25,525 nucleotides of DNA from an uncultured Bacteroidales bacterium (GCA_900546395.1 URDD01000037.1:1-25525), one strand, 5' to 3'; shown: positions 1-8,718, counted from the first letter of the stretch. Program-made: numbers and translations. Notes: generated by a model not told the origin, from the sequence alone.

Positions 1-53
1 GAACTCTGGAAGAACCTTCCGACGGCGACTTCGCAATCCTTTATAACAACGAA

Positions 54-75
54 AGCCGACCCTTTTGGGTCGGCT
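54..75 (-). terminator. Hairpin downstream of the beta-galactosidase gene
   Basis: A perfect 9-bp stem (AGCCGACCC / GGGTCGGCT) with a TTTT loop lies 14 bases past the stop codon of the beta-galactosidase gene. On the minus strand it is followed by TTTCGTTGTT, a weak T tract, so it probably acts as a terminator. It could also serve a plus-strand gene ending to the left of the window. Bases 1-53 hold no recognisable gene: one plus frame is open for 14 codons and stops with TAA at 44-46, too short to identify. Confidence 0.6.
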
Positions 76-89
76 CCCTCGAAGTTTCT

Positions 90-3000
90 CTATCTCATGT
101 CAATGCGGTGGCTTACAGGTTCCATAACGAATGTGAACTCGTAGTCACCATATTTCAGCCTGTATTTTTCCATTGGCATTGCTCCCCAGCTGTCAATACA
201 GCCAAGCCCCATCTGTACCTTGTCTATGCAGATGTTTGTAAAGCCGTTCTTAACCAGGTCCGCAGGATGTCTGTTGTCTTTCGCAGGACCGTCATCCAGG
301 GTCTCAATGCTGTATTCAAGTGCTGATGCAGAGAACTGTGCGTCACTGCGGAAAAGGAGTCCGTTTCCTGATATGTCGAGCACAGACCACCATCTCAAGC
401 CAGCCTTAGTACCTGTTTCCTGAGGCCTGATGTACGGATAGAACTGCTCTTCTACGCTTTGTCTGTACAGACCTGTGAGAGCTGCATGCTGTCTGTCAGC
501 ATAGTTCTCGAAAGGACCGTTTCCGTAGTATTCTATCCTGTCGTAAGACTGCGGCATTTCAAGGCGGAGACCGAACCTGTACAGCTCTGAAATATCTGTC
601 TTGCTGCCTGCTTTCATCTTCTGAGTCATTTTTACGCTTCCGGCATTATTTACAGTATATTCCATACTGAGTGATGATCCGGTTCCCGGCATCGTGTATG
701 AGGCTGAAACTATTGCCATTCCGTCTTTTATTTCATGCTTCAGGGATTCAAGTCTGATTTCAGGATTTTTCCATACATTATACCTGTTCTGAAGATTGGC
801 TCCGTAGTCGTTGTCAGTTCCTGCTCTCCAGAAATTAGGCCTTACAGTGCTTCCGTTCGCCAGAAGATCCTTCCCGTTATGTCTGTAGAGTGAAATATAT
901 CCGTCTTTCTTGTTGAACTCGATGCGGAAATTCTCGCCGGTAAGGATAAGATATCTTTCGTCGTTGTCTGCAAATGACGGAGTCATAATGGTTTCATTGC
1001 TGCGTGAAATGTTGGCAATACCTGCATCATATCTGTAATCTGTCAGTGGCAGCTGGTTGTAGGCCACTGTAAATCCTGCAGGAAGCAAAGTTTCTGACTT
1101 TTTCAGTCTGAAATAGAGGTTGAGCATCCACTCTTTGTCGTCACAGACCATATTCCTGTCATAGTCCAATGCTATTTCAACGGTCTCCTGAGGTCCTGCT
1201 TTCAAATCTGATACAGAACCTTCCTGCATTGTGACACCTTCTGCAACTATCTGCCAGTCCAGTCTGTAGGCGGAAAGGTCGCGGAAGAAATTCTCATTAT
1301 ATACTTTTATTGTGCCTTTTTTCAAATCTGATGCGCTTGCCCAGACTGACTGATATATGTGTGCAACTTCATGGGCATGAGGATTCAGCACCCTGTCAGG
1401 GCTGATAAGGCCGTTGTTGCAGAAATTCTGGTCTTTATCCACATCATACCTGTTGAAATCACCGGCATATCCGTAAATGTCTTCTCCTCGTGAGTTACTC
1501 CATCTGCATGACTGGTCTACGAAATCCCATATGAAACCACCCTGATATGAAGGGTATTTCCGTACCAGATCCCAGTATTCTTTGAAACCACCCTGTGAGT
1601 TGCCCATTGCGTGTGCATATTCACACTGGATAAGCGGTCTGTCCGGGTTACTTTCGCAGTATTTTACTGCACTTTGGTAAGGCATGTACATCGGGCAGTA
1701 TATGTCTGTAAACTCATTGTCTCCGGCACGTTCGTACTGTACCGGGCGTGAAGGGTCTTCAGCCTTTATCCACTGGTAGCATTTTTCGAAATTAACACCG
1801 AAACCGGCTTCGTTGCCCATTGACCATATTACGATAGAAGGATGGTTGAAACCTCTCTGTACGTGTCTCTGGTTCCTTTCCAGGTGAGTGAGTTCGTAAA
1901 GAGGGAATTTAGACAGGCTCTTTTCATCATAGCCCATTCCGTGTGACTCTATATTGGCCTCTGCCACTACATAAAGTCCGTATTTGTCGCACAGTTCATA
2001 CCAATAGTTGTCATCAGGATAGTGGCAGGTGCGCACTGCATTGATGTTAAGTTGCTTCATTCTTAATACGTCCTGAAGCATCCTTTCCCTTGACATAACA
2101 TACCCTCCGTCAGGGTCGAGCTCGTGTCTGTTTGCACCTTTGAAAAGAACAGGCTGTCCGTTTACCAATACTTGTCCGTTTTTCATCTCCACTTTCCTGA
2201 ATCCGACCTTTACAGGGATGGTTTCTCCCTTTCCTTTTACAGAAGTAGTAGCTGTAAGTGTGTAGAGGTAAGGCGTTTCTGCTGTCCATTTGGCAGGAGA
2301 GTCCACATCCAAGGAAACCTTTAGTTCTCCCTTTTTACCTGAGATTTCGCGAGAGGCAACGACTTTGCCTTCTGAATCTCTGAGTGTCAGGGCTATATTG
2401 CAACTGCCTGTAAGGTCGAGGACGATATCCAGATGTCCGTTATCGTAACTGCTGTCAAGGTCAGGAGTGATGCGGATATCCTGGATTCTCGTCTTTTCGC
2501 GAGAGTAAAGGTAGCTGTCGCGGGCTACGCCTGAATATCTGAAAAAATCCTGGTCTTCGAAGTATGAACCGTCACACCAGCGGAACACCTGGAATGCAAC
2601 CAGGTTTTTGCCTGGTTTTACGAATTTGGTGATATCAAATTCGGCTTCAAGCTTGCTGTCTTCGCTATATCCTACATATTTTCCGTTGACCCAGAGCGAA
2701 ATGTTGGAAGTCACACTTCCGAAATGTATGAAAATATCTTTGCCGCTCCAATCTGCCGGGACGGTTATTTCGCGTCTGTATGATCCGACATGATTTTCCT
2801 TTACCGGTACCAGAGGCGGGTTATTGACAAACTGGTACTGCCAGGCATATCCGATGTTGTTGTATAGAGGGTCTCCGTATCCGTTAAGTTCCCATACTCC
2901 AGGAACCGGCATTGAATCCCAACCCTTGTCGTTGAAGTCTGTAAGGAAAAAGTCCGTAGGGCGCATATCTGCATCACGTACCCAGTTGAATTTCCACATG

Positions 3001-3200
3001 CCGTTGATGGACATGAAGTTGGAAGACTCCTCTTTCGGGCAGGATGCTTCGCTTGCATCTTGAAAAGCAAAGTAACTGGTGTGCATTGGTGAACGGTTGA
3101 CTGCATTGACCTGGGGATCAAGCCAATGGGGCTGCTGCGCCATAGCTATGTTGGCTGCAAGCAACGCAGTGGTGAGCATACAGAATTTGTTCAGTGTCAT
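90..3200 (-). CDS. Secreted LacZ-type beta-galactosidase, glycoside hydrolase family 2
   Basis: Predicted retaining exo-beta-galactosidase releasing terminal galactose from oligosaccharides or host/dietary glycans, probably in the periplasm because it has a signal peptide (MTLNKFCMLTTALLAANIAMA, then QQ). The 1036 residues show the LacZ order: jelly-roll sugar-binding domain (about 30-220), Ig-like domain, TIM barrel (about 340-625), Ig-like domain and a C-terminal beta-galactosidase small-chain domain (about 745-1030, with GTDNDYGANLQNRYNVW). The acid/base glutamate is E464 in SMGNEAGFG and the nucleophile E527 in CEYAHAMGNS. The frame stays open upstream to a TTG at 3233, but that lies almost at the predicted transcription start, so ATG 3200 is chosen. 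It follows hutU in the same direction but has its own promoter. No susC/susD pair is next to it. Other GH2 specificities cannot be excluded. Confidence 0.93.
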   Translation of the reverse strand: MTLNKFCMLTTALLAANIAMAQQPHWLDPQVNAVNRSPMHTSYFAFQDASEASCPKEESSNFMSINGMWKFNWVRDADMRPTDFFLTDFNDKGWDSMPVPGVWELNGYGDPLYNNIGYAWQYQFVNNPPLVPVKENHVGSYRREITVPADWSGKDIFIHFGSVTSNISLWVNGKYVGYSEDSKLEAEFDITKFVKPGKNLVAFQVFRWCDGSYFEDQDFFRYSGVARDSYLYSREKTRIQDIRITPDLDSSYDNGHLDIVLDLTGSCNIALTLRDSEGKVVASREISGKKGELKVSLDVDSPAKWTAETPYLYTLTATTSVKGKGETIPVKVGFRKVEMKNGQVLVNGQPVLFKGANRHELDPDGGYVMSRERMLQDVLRMKQLNINAVRTCHYPDDNYWYELCDKYGLYVVAEANIESHGMGYDEKSLSKFPLYELTHLERNQRHVQRGFNHPSIVIWSMGNEAGFGVNFEKCYQWIKAEDPSRPVQYERAGDNEFTDIYCPMYMPYQSAVKYCESNPDRPLIQCEYAHAMGNSQGGFKEYWDLVRKYPSYQGGFIWDFVDQSCRWSNSRGEDIYGYAGDFNRYDVDKDQNFCNNGLISPDRVLNPHAHEVAHIYQSVWASASDLKKGTIKVYNENFFRDLSAYRLDWQIVAEGVTMQEGSVSDLKAGPQETVEIALDYDRNMVCDDKEWMLNLYFRLKKSETLLPAGFTVAYNQLPLTDYRYDAGIANISRSNETIMTPSFADNDERYLILTGENFRIEFNKKDGYISLYRHNGKDLLANGSTVRPNFWRAGTDNDYGANLQNRYNVWKNPEIRLESLKHEIKDGMAIVSASYTMPGTGSSLSMEYTVNNAGSVKMTQKMKAGSKTDISELYRFGLRLEMPQSYDRIEYYGNGPFENYADRQHAALTGLYRQSVEEQFYPYIRPQETGTKAGLRWWSVLDISGNGLLFRSDAQFSASALEYSIETLDDGPAKDNRHPADLVKNGFTNICIDKVQMGLGCIDSWGAMPMEKYRLKYGDYEFTFVMEPVSHRIDMR

Positions 3201-3240
3201 ATAATTTTTTTTAAAATGTAAATTGTTGTACAAACATCTT

Positions 3241-3272
3241 CAAAAATACCGCATAAAATTCAGAATGACAAA
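3241..3272 (-). promoter_or_regulatory. Bacteroidetes-type promoter of the beta-galactosidase gene
   Basis: Read on the minus strand: TTTG (3272-3269), a 20-base spacer, then TATTTTTG (3248-3241), an exact match to the TAnnTTTG -7 box. Transcription would start near 3235, giving a leader of about 35 bases before ATG 3200. The TTTG element sits inside a palindrome at 3261-3290, so a regulator may bind over it. Confidence 0.7.
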
Positions 3273-3290
3273 GAATTCTCTGTCATTCTG
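3261..3290. repeat. 30-bp palindrome overlapping the -33 box of the beta-galactosidase promoter
   Basis: Arms CAGAATGACA (3261-3270) and TGTCATTCTG (3281-3290) are perfect inverted repeats, and the 10-base centre contains AGAATTCT, itself a palindrome. Only one base pair (3271/3280) breaks the symmetry of the whole 30 bases. It covers the -33 element of the promoter just described. It could be an operator or a dispersed intergenic palindrome; there is no T tract to make it a convincing terminator. Confidence 0.6.
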
Positions 3291-3380
3291 CGTCAGTCGA
3301 ATAATCTGCAGACGGTCCATTACTACAGATGTCGCATTTCCGCTATGCAAGGCATAGCAAAATGTGCCCGATATGACAAA

Positions 3381-3417
3381 GGGTAACATCGAAGCAAAAT
3401 GCTTTCTGATGTCACCC
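3381..3417 (-). terminator. Hairpin after hutU
   Basis: On the minus strand GGGTGACATC is followed by a small internal loop, AAGC, a short A/T loop, then GCTTC and GATGTTACCC, and then TTTG. This makes a long, slightly imperfect stem 36 bases past the hutU stop. The T tract is short, so it may be a weak terminator or a 3' stabilising stem for the ftcD-hutU transcript. A second smaller stem, GCTATGC / GCATAGC, lies at about 3342-3358. Confidence 0.5.
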
Positions 3418-3452
3418 TCATACAGATTATAAGCCAGTATCCTTTTTCAGGT

Positions 3453-5486
3453 TTATTTCAGAGCATCGCTGATAATGCTGTCATCCGCGATGTTCGGAAT
3501 CGTGACTTTCAGTCCAGGAGTACGTTCCATTTCGCGTATAATAGCGTGTCGCGCACCTTCGTTGCGTGCCCAGCTTCGGCGTGCAATGCCGTTGTTCACA
3601 TCCCAGAACAGCATCTCGCGGATACGTCTGTCAGCATCTTCAGAGCCGTCAATGACCATTCCGAAGCCTCCGTTTATGACTTCTCCCCAGCCGACGCCTC
3701 CTCCATTGTGGATAGATACCCAGGTAGCCCCTCTGAAAGAGTCTCCGATTACATTCTGGACAGCCATGTCTGCTGTGAATGCAGATCCGTCATAAATGTT
3801 TGAGGTCTCCCGGTAAGGTGAGTCTGTTCCTGATACATCGTGGTGGTCGCGTCCGAGGACGATAGGGGCAGAAATCTCTCCTTTGCGGATAGCTTCGTTG
3901 AATGCAAGGGCGATTTTGGTCCTCCCTTCACAGTCTGCGTAAAGGATTCTGGCCTGCGAGCCTACTACAAGGCGGTTCTTTCCTGCCTCTTCGATCCAGT
4001 GGATGTTGTCGCGTAGCTGGCCGCTGATTTCCTCCGGAGCAGTCTTGGCCACTTTCTCTAAAGTCTTCACTGCGATTTCGTCACTCTTCTGCAGGTCTTC
4101 AGGCTTTTCAGACATACATACCCAGCGGAACGGACCGAACCCGTAGTCAAAGAACAGCGGACCCATAATATCCTGAACATAAGAAGGGTAGCGGAATGTT
4201 CCGTCTTCTTTCATTATGTCTGCACCTGCGCGTGACGACTCTAAAAGAAATGCGTTTCCGTAGTCAAAGAAGTACATTCCCTTGGCAGCAAGTCTGTTGA
4301 TGGCTGCCACCTGTCTGCGGAGAGACTCCCTTACGCATTCTTTGAACTTTTCCGGCTCTTTTGCCATCATTTCCTGAGACTCTTCATAAGAGTATCCTAC
4401 CGGATAATATCCCCCTGCCCAAGGGTTATGCAGGGATGTCTGGTCTGAGCCGAGATCTACATAGATATCTTCGTCTGCAAGCCTTTCCCACAGGTCAACG
4501 ATATTTCCCTGATATGCAAGTGAGACCACTTCTTTTGCTTCACGTGCCTTGCGTATGCGTGCGATGAGTTCATCAAGGTTTTCGTGGATTTCATCTACCC
4601 ATCCCTGTTCGTGTCTTTTCCTGGCAGCAAGAGGATTGATTTCAGCTGTTACGCTGATTACTCCGGATATGTTTCCGGCCTTAGGCTGTGCGCCTGACAT
4701 ACCTCCGAGTCCTGCTGTCACAAACAGCATTCCCCTGACTGCTTCTCTGTATGGCTGTCCTGCATTCCCTGCAGCGGCAAGCTGCTTTCTGGCGGCATTC
4801 ATTACAGTGATGGTAGTTCCGTGGACGATTCCCTGAGGGCCTATATACATATAGGAACCTGCTGTCATCTGTCCGTATTGTGATACGCCCATAGCGTTGA
4901 AACGCTCCCAGTTGTCCTGACTTGAGTAGTTGGGAATTACCATGCCGTTGGTTACAATGACGCGCGGAGCGTCTTTATGGCTCGGGAACAGTCCCAGAGG
5001 GTGGCCGGAATACATGACCAGAGTCTGCTCGTCTGTCATGGTAGCAAGATACTGCATTGCAAGTCTGTATTGTGCCCAGTTCTGGAAGACAGCACCGTTC
5101 CCGCCATAAGTTATGAGCTCGTGCGGATGCTGTGCCACACGGTAATCCAGATTGTTCTGGATCATGGCCATTATGGCAGCCGCCTGACGGGACTTTGCAG
5201 GATATTCGTCTATGTGCCTTGCGTACATTTCATAGTCAGGACGGAAACGGTACATATAGATGCGGCCGTATTCTTTGAGTTCGGATGCAAATTCTTTTGC
5301 CAGTACGGCGTGATGCTTCTCCGGAAAATACCGTAGAGCGTTTTTCAGGGCAAGCGCCTTTTCCTTTTCTGTCAGGATATCCTTTCTTTTAGGCGCGTGG
5401 TTTATTGCCTTGTCATATGGCTTTGGAGCAGGCAATTCTTCAGGAATGCCTTCCAATATAGCTTTTCTGAATTCTTCAGTTGTCAT
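3453..5486 (-). CDS. hutU: Urocanate hydratase (urocanase)
   Basis: Converts urocanate to 4-imidazolone-5-propionate using tightly bound NAD+ as an electrophile; second step of histidine degradation, cytosolic. The 677 residues are full length for the longer Bacteroidetes form (shorter urocanases are about 555). Family hallmarks are the N-terminal ELITYGGNGAVFQNWAQYRL, the NAD-binding Rossmann region around GMLFVTAGLGGMSGAQPKAG, the FFDYGNAFLLESSRAGAD segment, and the C-terminal glycine-rich GGGVGWGEVINGGFGMVIDG at about residue 593. It starts at ATG 5486 inside the ftcD stop (ATGA overlap, 5483-5486), so the two are co-transcribed and probably translationally coupled. HutI, the next enzyme, is not nearby. 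Confidence 0.96.
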   Translation of the reverse strand: MTTEEFRKAILEGIPEELPAPKPYDKAINHAPKRKDILTEKEKALALKNALRYFPEKHHAVLAKEFASELKEYGRIYMYRFRPDYEMYARHIDEYPAKSRQAAAIMAMIQNNLDYRVAQHPHELITYGGNGAVFQNWAQYRLAMQYLATMTDEQTLVMYSGHPLGLFPSHKDAPRVIVTNGMVIPNYSSQDNWERFNAMGVSQYGQMTAGSYMYIGPQGIVHGTTITVMNAARKQLAAAGNAGQPYREAVRGMLFVTAGLGGMSGAQPKAGNISGVISVTAEINPLAARKRHEQGWVDEIHENLDELIARIRKAREAKEVVSLAYQGNIVDLWERLADEDIYVDLGSDQTSLHNPWAGGYYPVGYSYEESQEMMAKEPEKFKECVRESLRRQVAAINRLAAKGMYFFDYGNAFLLESSRAGADIMKEDGTFRYPSYVQDIMGPLFFDYGFGPFRWVCMSEKPEDLQKSDEIAVKTLEKVAKTAPEEISGQLRDNIHWIEEAGKNRLVVGSQARILYADCEGRTKIALAFNEAIRKGEISAPIVLGRDHHDVSGTDSPYRETSNIYDGSAFTADMAVQNVIGDSFRGATWVSIHNGGGVGWGEVINGGFGMVIDGSEDADRRIREMLFWDVNNGIARRSWARNEGARHAIIREMERTPGLKVTIPNIADDSIISDALK

Positions 5487-7186
5487 ATTTTTTCGTTTAC
5501 AGTTACCAATATGTCTTTTTCAGCCTGGATTGCTTCTGCTGCTATGGCATCCGCCTCGTCAAGAAGCTTTTCTGCAGCTTCCCTGTCTTTCAGACCTGCT
5601 GCATTGATACGTACATTCAGCATTGCTCCAAGGACAGCACTTCTTGCAGCAAGGGCTCCTACTCCTGCGTCAGAAACAGAATTCGGGTTTCCTTGTTCAG
5701 CCATTGCCTTAAGAAGAGGAAAGGCTTTGGCAGCGGCTTTCATTGTCTTGAGAGGAACTTGTGTGGCGTAAAGTGTTGCTTCTTCCACTGCAGCAGCCCT
5801 GGCCTCCTGCTCCTGTGGTGTGCCTTTAGGAAGTCCGAAAGCAGACATGATTTTGTTGAATGCCGCGGTGTCCTCATCTACCAGAGCCAGAAGTTCCTTC
5901 ATTACTGCCTGTCCCTGTTCTGCGTAGTCTGAAAACTCCTTCCATCTGTCATCCCAGCCTGGTTTGTGTGAGGAAAGGTTTGCCACCATAGTTCCGAGAG
6001 CTGCTCCCAATGCTCCCATATAAGCAGAGATTGATCCGCCGCCAGGTGCAGGTGACTCTGATGCAGTTTCATATGCCAGCCCCTTGCATGTCATCCTTAT
6101 AAGTCTTTCCCTTACGGCAGCTTCTTCCTCGCTTTCCATCATATATTCAATGACTTTTTCCTTGGGGTCAAAAGGCTTGAGGTCGTCAAGACCCATTGAC
6201 TTGACAGCAATTTTCAGAATTTCTTCATCTGATATACCTGTAGAGCGGCATTGCTTTTCAAGGAAATATTTGCCTGCGTCAATAAGAGATTTTTTAGGTA
6301 CGAGACCTACGATTTCAGTACCGGTGACTCTGACTCCGCGCTCTGCGGCTGCACGGCATACTTCTTCAAAAGCTTTGTGCAGAGGTGTGGCGTTGATATC
6401 TGTTATATTCATAGATACCTGTGCGATTCCGTATTCGTCAATGTACCATCCGATAGCCTTGCATCCTTTCAGAGTTCCAGGTATCATGATGGTCTTTCCG
6501 TTCTCGTCTTTCTTTATTTTTCCAGTTATAGGATTGCCTTCTCTTGCAGGGCGGCCTTTTTCCCTTACATCAAAAGCAATGGCATTGGCCCTGCGGGTAG
6601 ATGTGGTGTTGAGGTTGAAGTTCACAGCAATGAGAAAATCTCTTGCACCCACATTTGTAGCGCCGGAAACGGCTGTTCTTTCAGTGTATTTGCCCGGACC
6701 GAAATCTGGGGCTTTGGCAGTATCTTCCATTTTTTCAGGAAGCGCCTCATATTCACCGGCACGGCATACTGCGAGGTTTCTTCTTTCAGGCTTGAATGCC
6801 GCAGCCTCATAGCAGTAGCAAGGTATTTCGAGTTCTGTATAGATGCGCTCAGCAAGTTTGCGGGCAAGTTCGGCACATTCTTCAAGAGTGACTCCTGCTA
6901 CAGGAATCAGTGGAAGGACATCTGTAGCACCAGAACGGGGATGAGCGCCGTGGTGCTGCCTCATGTCGATGAGTTCACCTGCGCATTTGACACCGTTGAA
7001 TGCTGCTTCCACGACATCTTCCGGAGCTCCGGTGAATGTTACGACCGTCCTGTTGGTAGCTTCACCGGGATCGACATTCAGGATTTTCACCCCTCCTGAC
7101 TTTTCGATTGAACTTACGATCTTGTCAATGATTGCGTGGTCTCGTCCTTCGCTGAAATTTGGGACGCATTCTATGATCTTTTCCAT
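5483..7186 (-). CDS. ftcD: Bifunctional glutamate formimidoyltransferase / formimidotetrahydrofolate cyclodeaminase
   Basis: Moves the formimino group from N-formimino-glutamate to tetrahydrofolate, then deaminates the product to 5,10-methenyl-THF and ammonia. This links histidine breakdown to one-carbon metabolism. The 567 residues contain the two formiminotransferase domains (about 1-180 and 181-330) and a C-terminal all-helical cyclodeaminase domain (about 345-560, with ESPAPGGGSISAYMGALGAAL). H82, in HHGAHPRSGATDV, matches the catalytic histidine of the mammalian enzyme. Many bacteria encode the two halves separately (ftcD and fchA); here they are fused, as in animals. It is the first gene of the operon with hutU. 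No clean promoter box is visible in the 236 bases before it, a region shared with the divergent antiporter gene. Confidence 0.96.
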   Translation of the reverse strand: MEKIIECVPNFSEGRDHAIIDKIVSSIEKSGGVKILNVDPGEATNRTVVTFTGAPEDVVEAAFNGVKCAGELIDMRQHHGAHPRSGATDVLPLIPVAGVTLEECAELARKLAERIYTELEIPCYCYEAAAFKPERRNLAVCRAGEYEALPEKMEDTAKAPDFGPGKYTERTAVSGATNVGARDFLIAVNFNLNTTSTRRANAIAFDVREKGRPAREGNPITGKIKKDENGKTIMIPGTLKGCKAIGWYIDEYGIAQVSMNITDINATPLHKAFEEVCRAAAERGVRVTGTEIVGLVPKKSLIDAGKYFLEKQCRSTGISDEEILKIAVKSMGLDDLKPFDPKEKVIEYMMESEEEAAVRERLIRMTCKGLAYETASESPAPGGGSISAYMGALGAALGTMVANLSSHKPGWDDRWKEFSDYAEQGQAVMKELLALVDEDTAAFNKIMSAFGLPKGTPQEQEARAAAVEEATLYATQVPLKTMKAAAKAFPLLKAMAEQGNPNSVSDAGVGALAARSAVLGAMLNVRINAAGLKDREAAEKLLDEADAIAAEAIQAEKDILVTVNEKI

Positions 7187-7361
7187 TTGTGTTATAAAAA
7201 TTGTGTATATGTTAGCCTTTGTTGCGAAGATGCTTTAAATTTTGTCACTATTAATCCAAAACAACTTCGGAATATTCCTTTTTTTGGAACAACCGATAAA
7301 ATTAGTAATTTTTTGTCCTTTTCAAAAATTAGAGCCTATAATTGTGAAAATATATAGTCGT

Positions 7362-7392
7362 TTTGCAGATAAGATATTTTTCCTTATTTTTG
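7362..7392 (+). promoter_or_regulatory. Promoter of the antiporter gene
   Basis: TTTG (7362-7365), a 19-base spacer and TATTTTTG (7385-7392) match the Bacteroidetes -33/-7 consensus exactly. Transcription would start at about 7398-7400, giving a leader of some 23 bases before ATG 7423. A perfect 10-bp palindrome GGAATATTCC lies upstream at 7269-7278, in the region shared with ftcD. Confidence 0.75.
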
Positions 7393-7422
7393 CGCCCTTA
7401 ATATGTAATCCATTATCACACA

Positions 7423-8613
7423 ATGAAAAAAGTTCTAGCATTTTCAATTTTCCTGATTCTTGGCCTGACAGTTTCACAGATCCTCCCGCAGGTATTGGGT
7501 GGGGAAACGGCCGGTACGGTAAAGTATTTTACTGACACTCTTCTCTATGTATGTCTTGCGTTTATTATGATAAATGTCGGCCGGGAGTTTGACATTGACA
7601 AGACCAGATGGAAATCCTATGCTCAGGACTACTTCATAGCAATGGCTACTGCTGCCATGCCGTGGCTGCTGATAGCTCTTTACTATATTTTCGTTCTTAT
7701 GCCTCCTTCACTGTGGGGAAGCTGGGATGCGTGGAAAGAAAATTTGCTTTTAAGCCGGTTTGCAGCACCTACTTCCGCAGGAATATTGTTTACGATGCTT
7801 GCTGCACTCAAACTGAAATCCAGCTGGATGTACAAGAAAATCCAGGTTCTGGCTATTTTCGATGACCTTGATACCATTCTGCTGATGATTCCTCTGCAGA
7901 TTCTTATGATGGGACTTAAGTGGCAGATGTTCGTGGTCGTGGCAATAGTAATGTTGCTTCTGGTCTTAGGTTGGAAGAAGATGGGATCCTATAACATGCG
8001 TCAGGACTGGAAATCCATATTGATTTATTCAGTTCTTGTGTTCGGAATAACTCAGGTAGTATATTATGGTTCCAAATATCTTTATGGAGAGCAGGAAAGC
8101 ATACACATAGAGGTGCTCCTTCCTGCATTTATTCTCGGTATGGTTATGAAGCACAAACATATAGAGTCTAAGACAGAGTATAATGTAGCGACGGCCGTAT
8201 CGTTTTTCTTTATGTTTCTTGTGGGTGTCAGTATGCCGCAGTTCATAGGACTTGACCTTAATGCAGACACTTCTTCTGCAGGTTCTCTTACAGGGGCGCA
8301 GCCTATGATGTCATGGGGTATGATAGCACTTCATGTTCTTGCTGTTTCCGCTCTTTCCAACATAGGAAAACTTATGCCGCTTTTCTTCTATAGAGATCGC
8401 AAGTTCAGCGAGCGTCTTGCACTGTCTATCGGTATGTTTACACGAGGAGAGGTAGGTGCAGGTGTGATTTTTATTGCTCTTGGCTACCATCTGGGCGGAC
8501 CGGCACTGCTTATATCTGTACTGACGATTGTGCTGAACCTAATTCTTACCGGAGGTTTTGTCATGTGGGTGAAGCATCTTGCTCTCAAGACATATACTCA
8601 GGATGCAGAGTAG
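7423..8613 (+). CDS. Cation:proton antiporter (Na+/H+ exchanger family)
   Basis: An inner-membrane exchanger, predicted to swap Na+ or K+ for protons for pH and ion homeostasis. The 396 residues are almost entirely hydrophobic, with about 11-12 membrane helices and a large central loop around residues 100-125. The motif AIFDDLDTILLMI carries adjacent aspartates D147 and D148, placed like the ion-binding Asp-Asp pair of electrogenic CPA2-type exchangers. The fold is typical (about 400 residues), but the protein lacks the C-terminal TrkA/RCK domains of KefB-type members. It begins with MKKVLAFSIFLILGLTVSQILPQ, a first helix rather than a cleaved signal. It is transcribed divergently from ftcD-hutU and ends before a strong terminator. 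The ion cannot be assigned from sequence. Confidence 0.85.
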   Translation: MKKVLAFSIFLILGLTVSQILPQVLGGETAGTVKYFTDTLLYVCLAFIMINVGREFDIDKTRWKSYAQDYFIAMATAAMPWLLIALYYIFVLMPPSLWGSWDAWKENLLLSRFAAPTSAGILFTMLAALKLKSSWMYKKIQVLAIFDDLDTILLMIPLQILMMGLKWQMFVVVAIVMLLLVLGWKKMGSYNMRQDWKSILIYSVLVFGITQVVYYGSKYLYGEQESIHIEVLLPAFILGMVMKHKHIESKTEYNVATAVSFFFMFLVGVSMPQFIGLDLNADTSSAGSLTGAQPMMSWGMIALHVLAVSALSNIGKLMPLFFYRDRKFSERLALSIGMFTRGEVGAGVIFIALGYHLGGPALLISVLTIVLNLILTGGFVMWVKHLALKTYTQDAE

Positions 8614-8651
8614 AGTTCAGCTATCATCATGAGCCTGAGTAAAGGTCTGCT

Positions 8652-8668
8652 TATTGATATTATCAATA
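8652..8668. repeat. 17-bp palindrome in the antiporter 3' region
   Basis: TATTGATA and TATCAATA flank a single T (8660), making a perfect inverted repeat directly before the terminator of the antiporter gene. With no loop it is more likely a DNA-level protein site than an RNA hairpin, for example for a regulator of maeB. AT-rich palindromes also arise by chance. Confidence 0.4.
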
Positions 8669-8670
8669 GT

Positions 8671-8718
8671 AATATTGTCTTTATCTGTTGTTATTGACGG
8701 ATAAAGACATTATTTTTG
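8671..8718 (+). terminator. Terminator of the antiporter gene
   Basis: The arms TGTCTTTATC (8676-8685) and GATAAAGACA (8700-8709) pair perfectly. The stem extends to about 15 bp with one mismatch (AATAT... / ...TTATT), and the loop is 14 bases. It is followed by TTATTTTTG. It lies about 60 bases after the antiporter stop codon. Confidence 0.75.
8687..8718 (+). promoter_or_regulatory. Possible maeB promoter overlapping the terminator
   Basis: TATTTTTG at 8711-8718 is an exact -7 box. A near-consensus GTTG (8687-8690) sits 20 bases upstream as the -33 element. If used, transcription would begin near 8725 and give maeB a leader of about 180 bases. The same T-rich stretch forms the terminator tail, so the match could be accidental, but no better promoter is visible before maeB. 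Confidence 0.4.

Noticed and set aside
1..46. Possible 3' end of a plus-strand gene (14 codons ending at TAA 44-46)
   Set aside because: Too short to judge, arginine-rich and without a recognisable match; the hairpin that follows is equally explained by the beta-galactosidase gene.
3201..3233. Upstream extension of the beta-galactosidase frame to a TTG
   Set aside because: The predicted transcription start is at about 3235, leaving no leader, and the signal peptide begins at ATG 3200.
6251..7099. Long plus-strand open frame (282 codons) opposite ftcD
   Set aside because: It lies entirely within ftcD, whose product is an unmistakable full-length enzyme; the antisense translation has no recognisable domain. 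The similar frame at 6084-6812 is rejected for the same reason.
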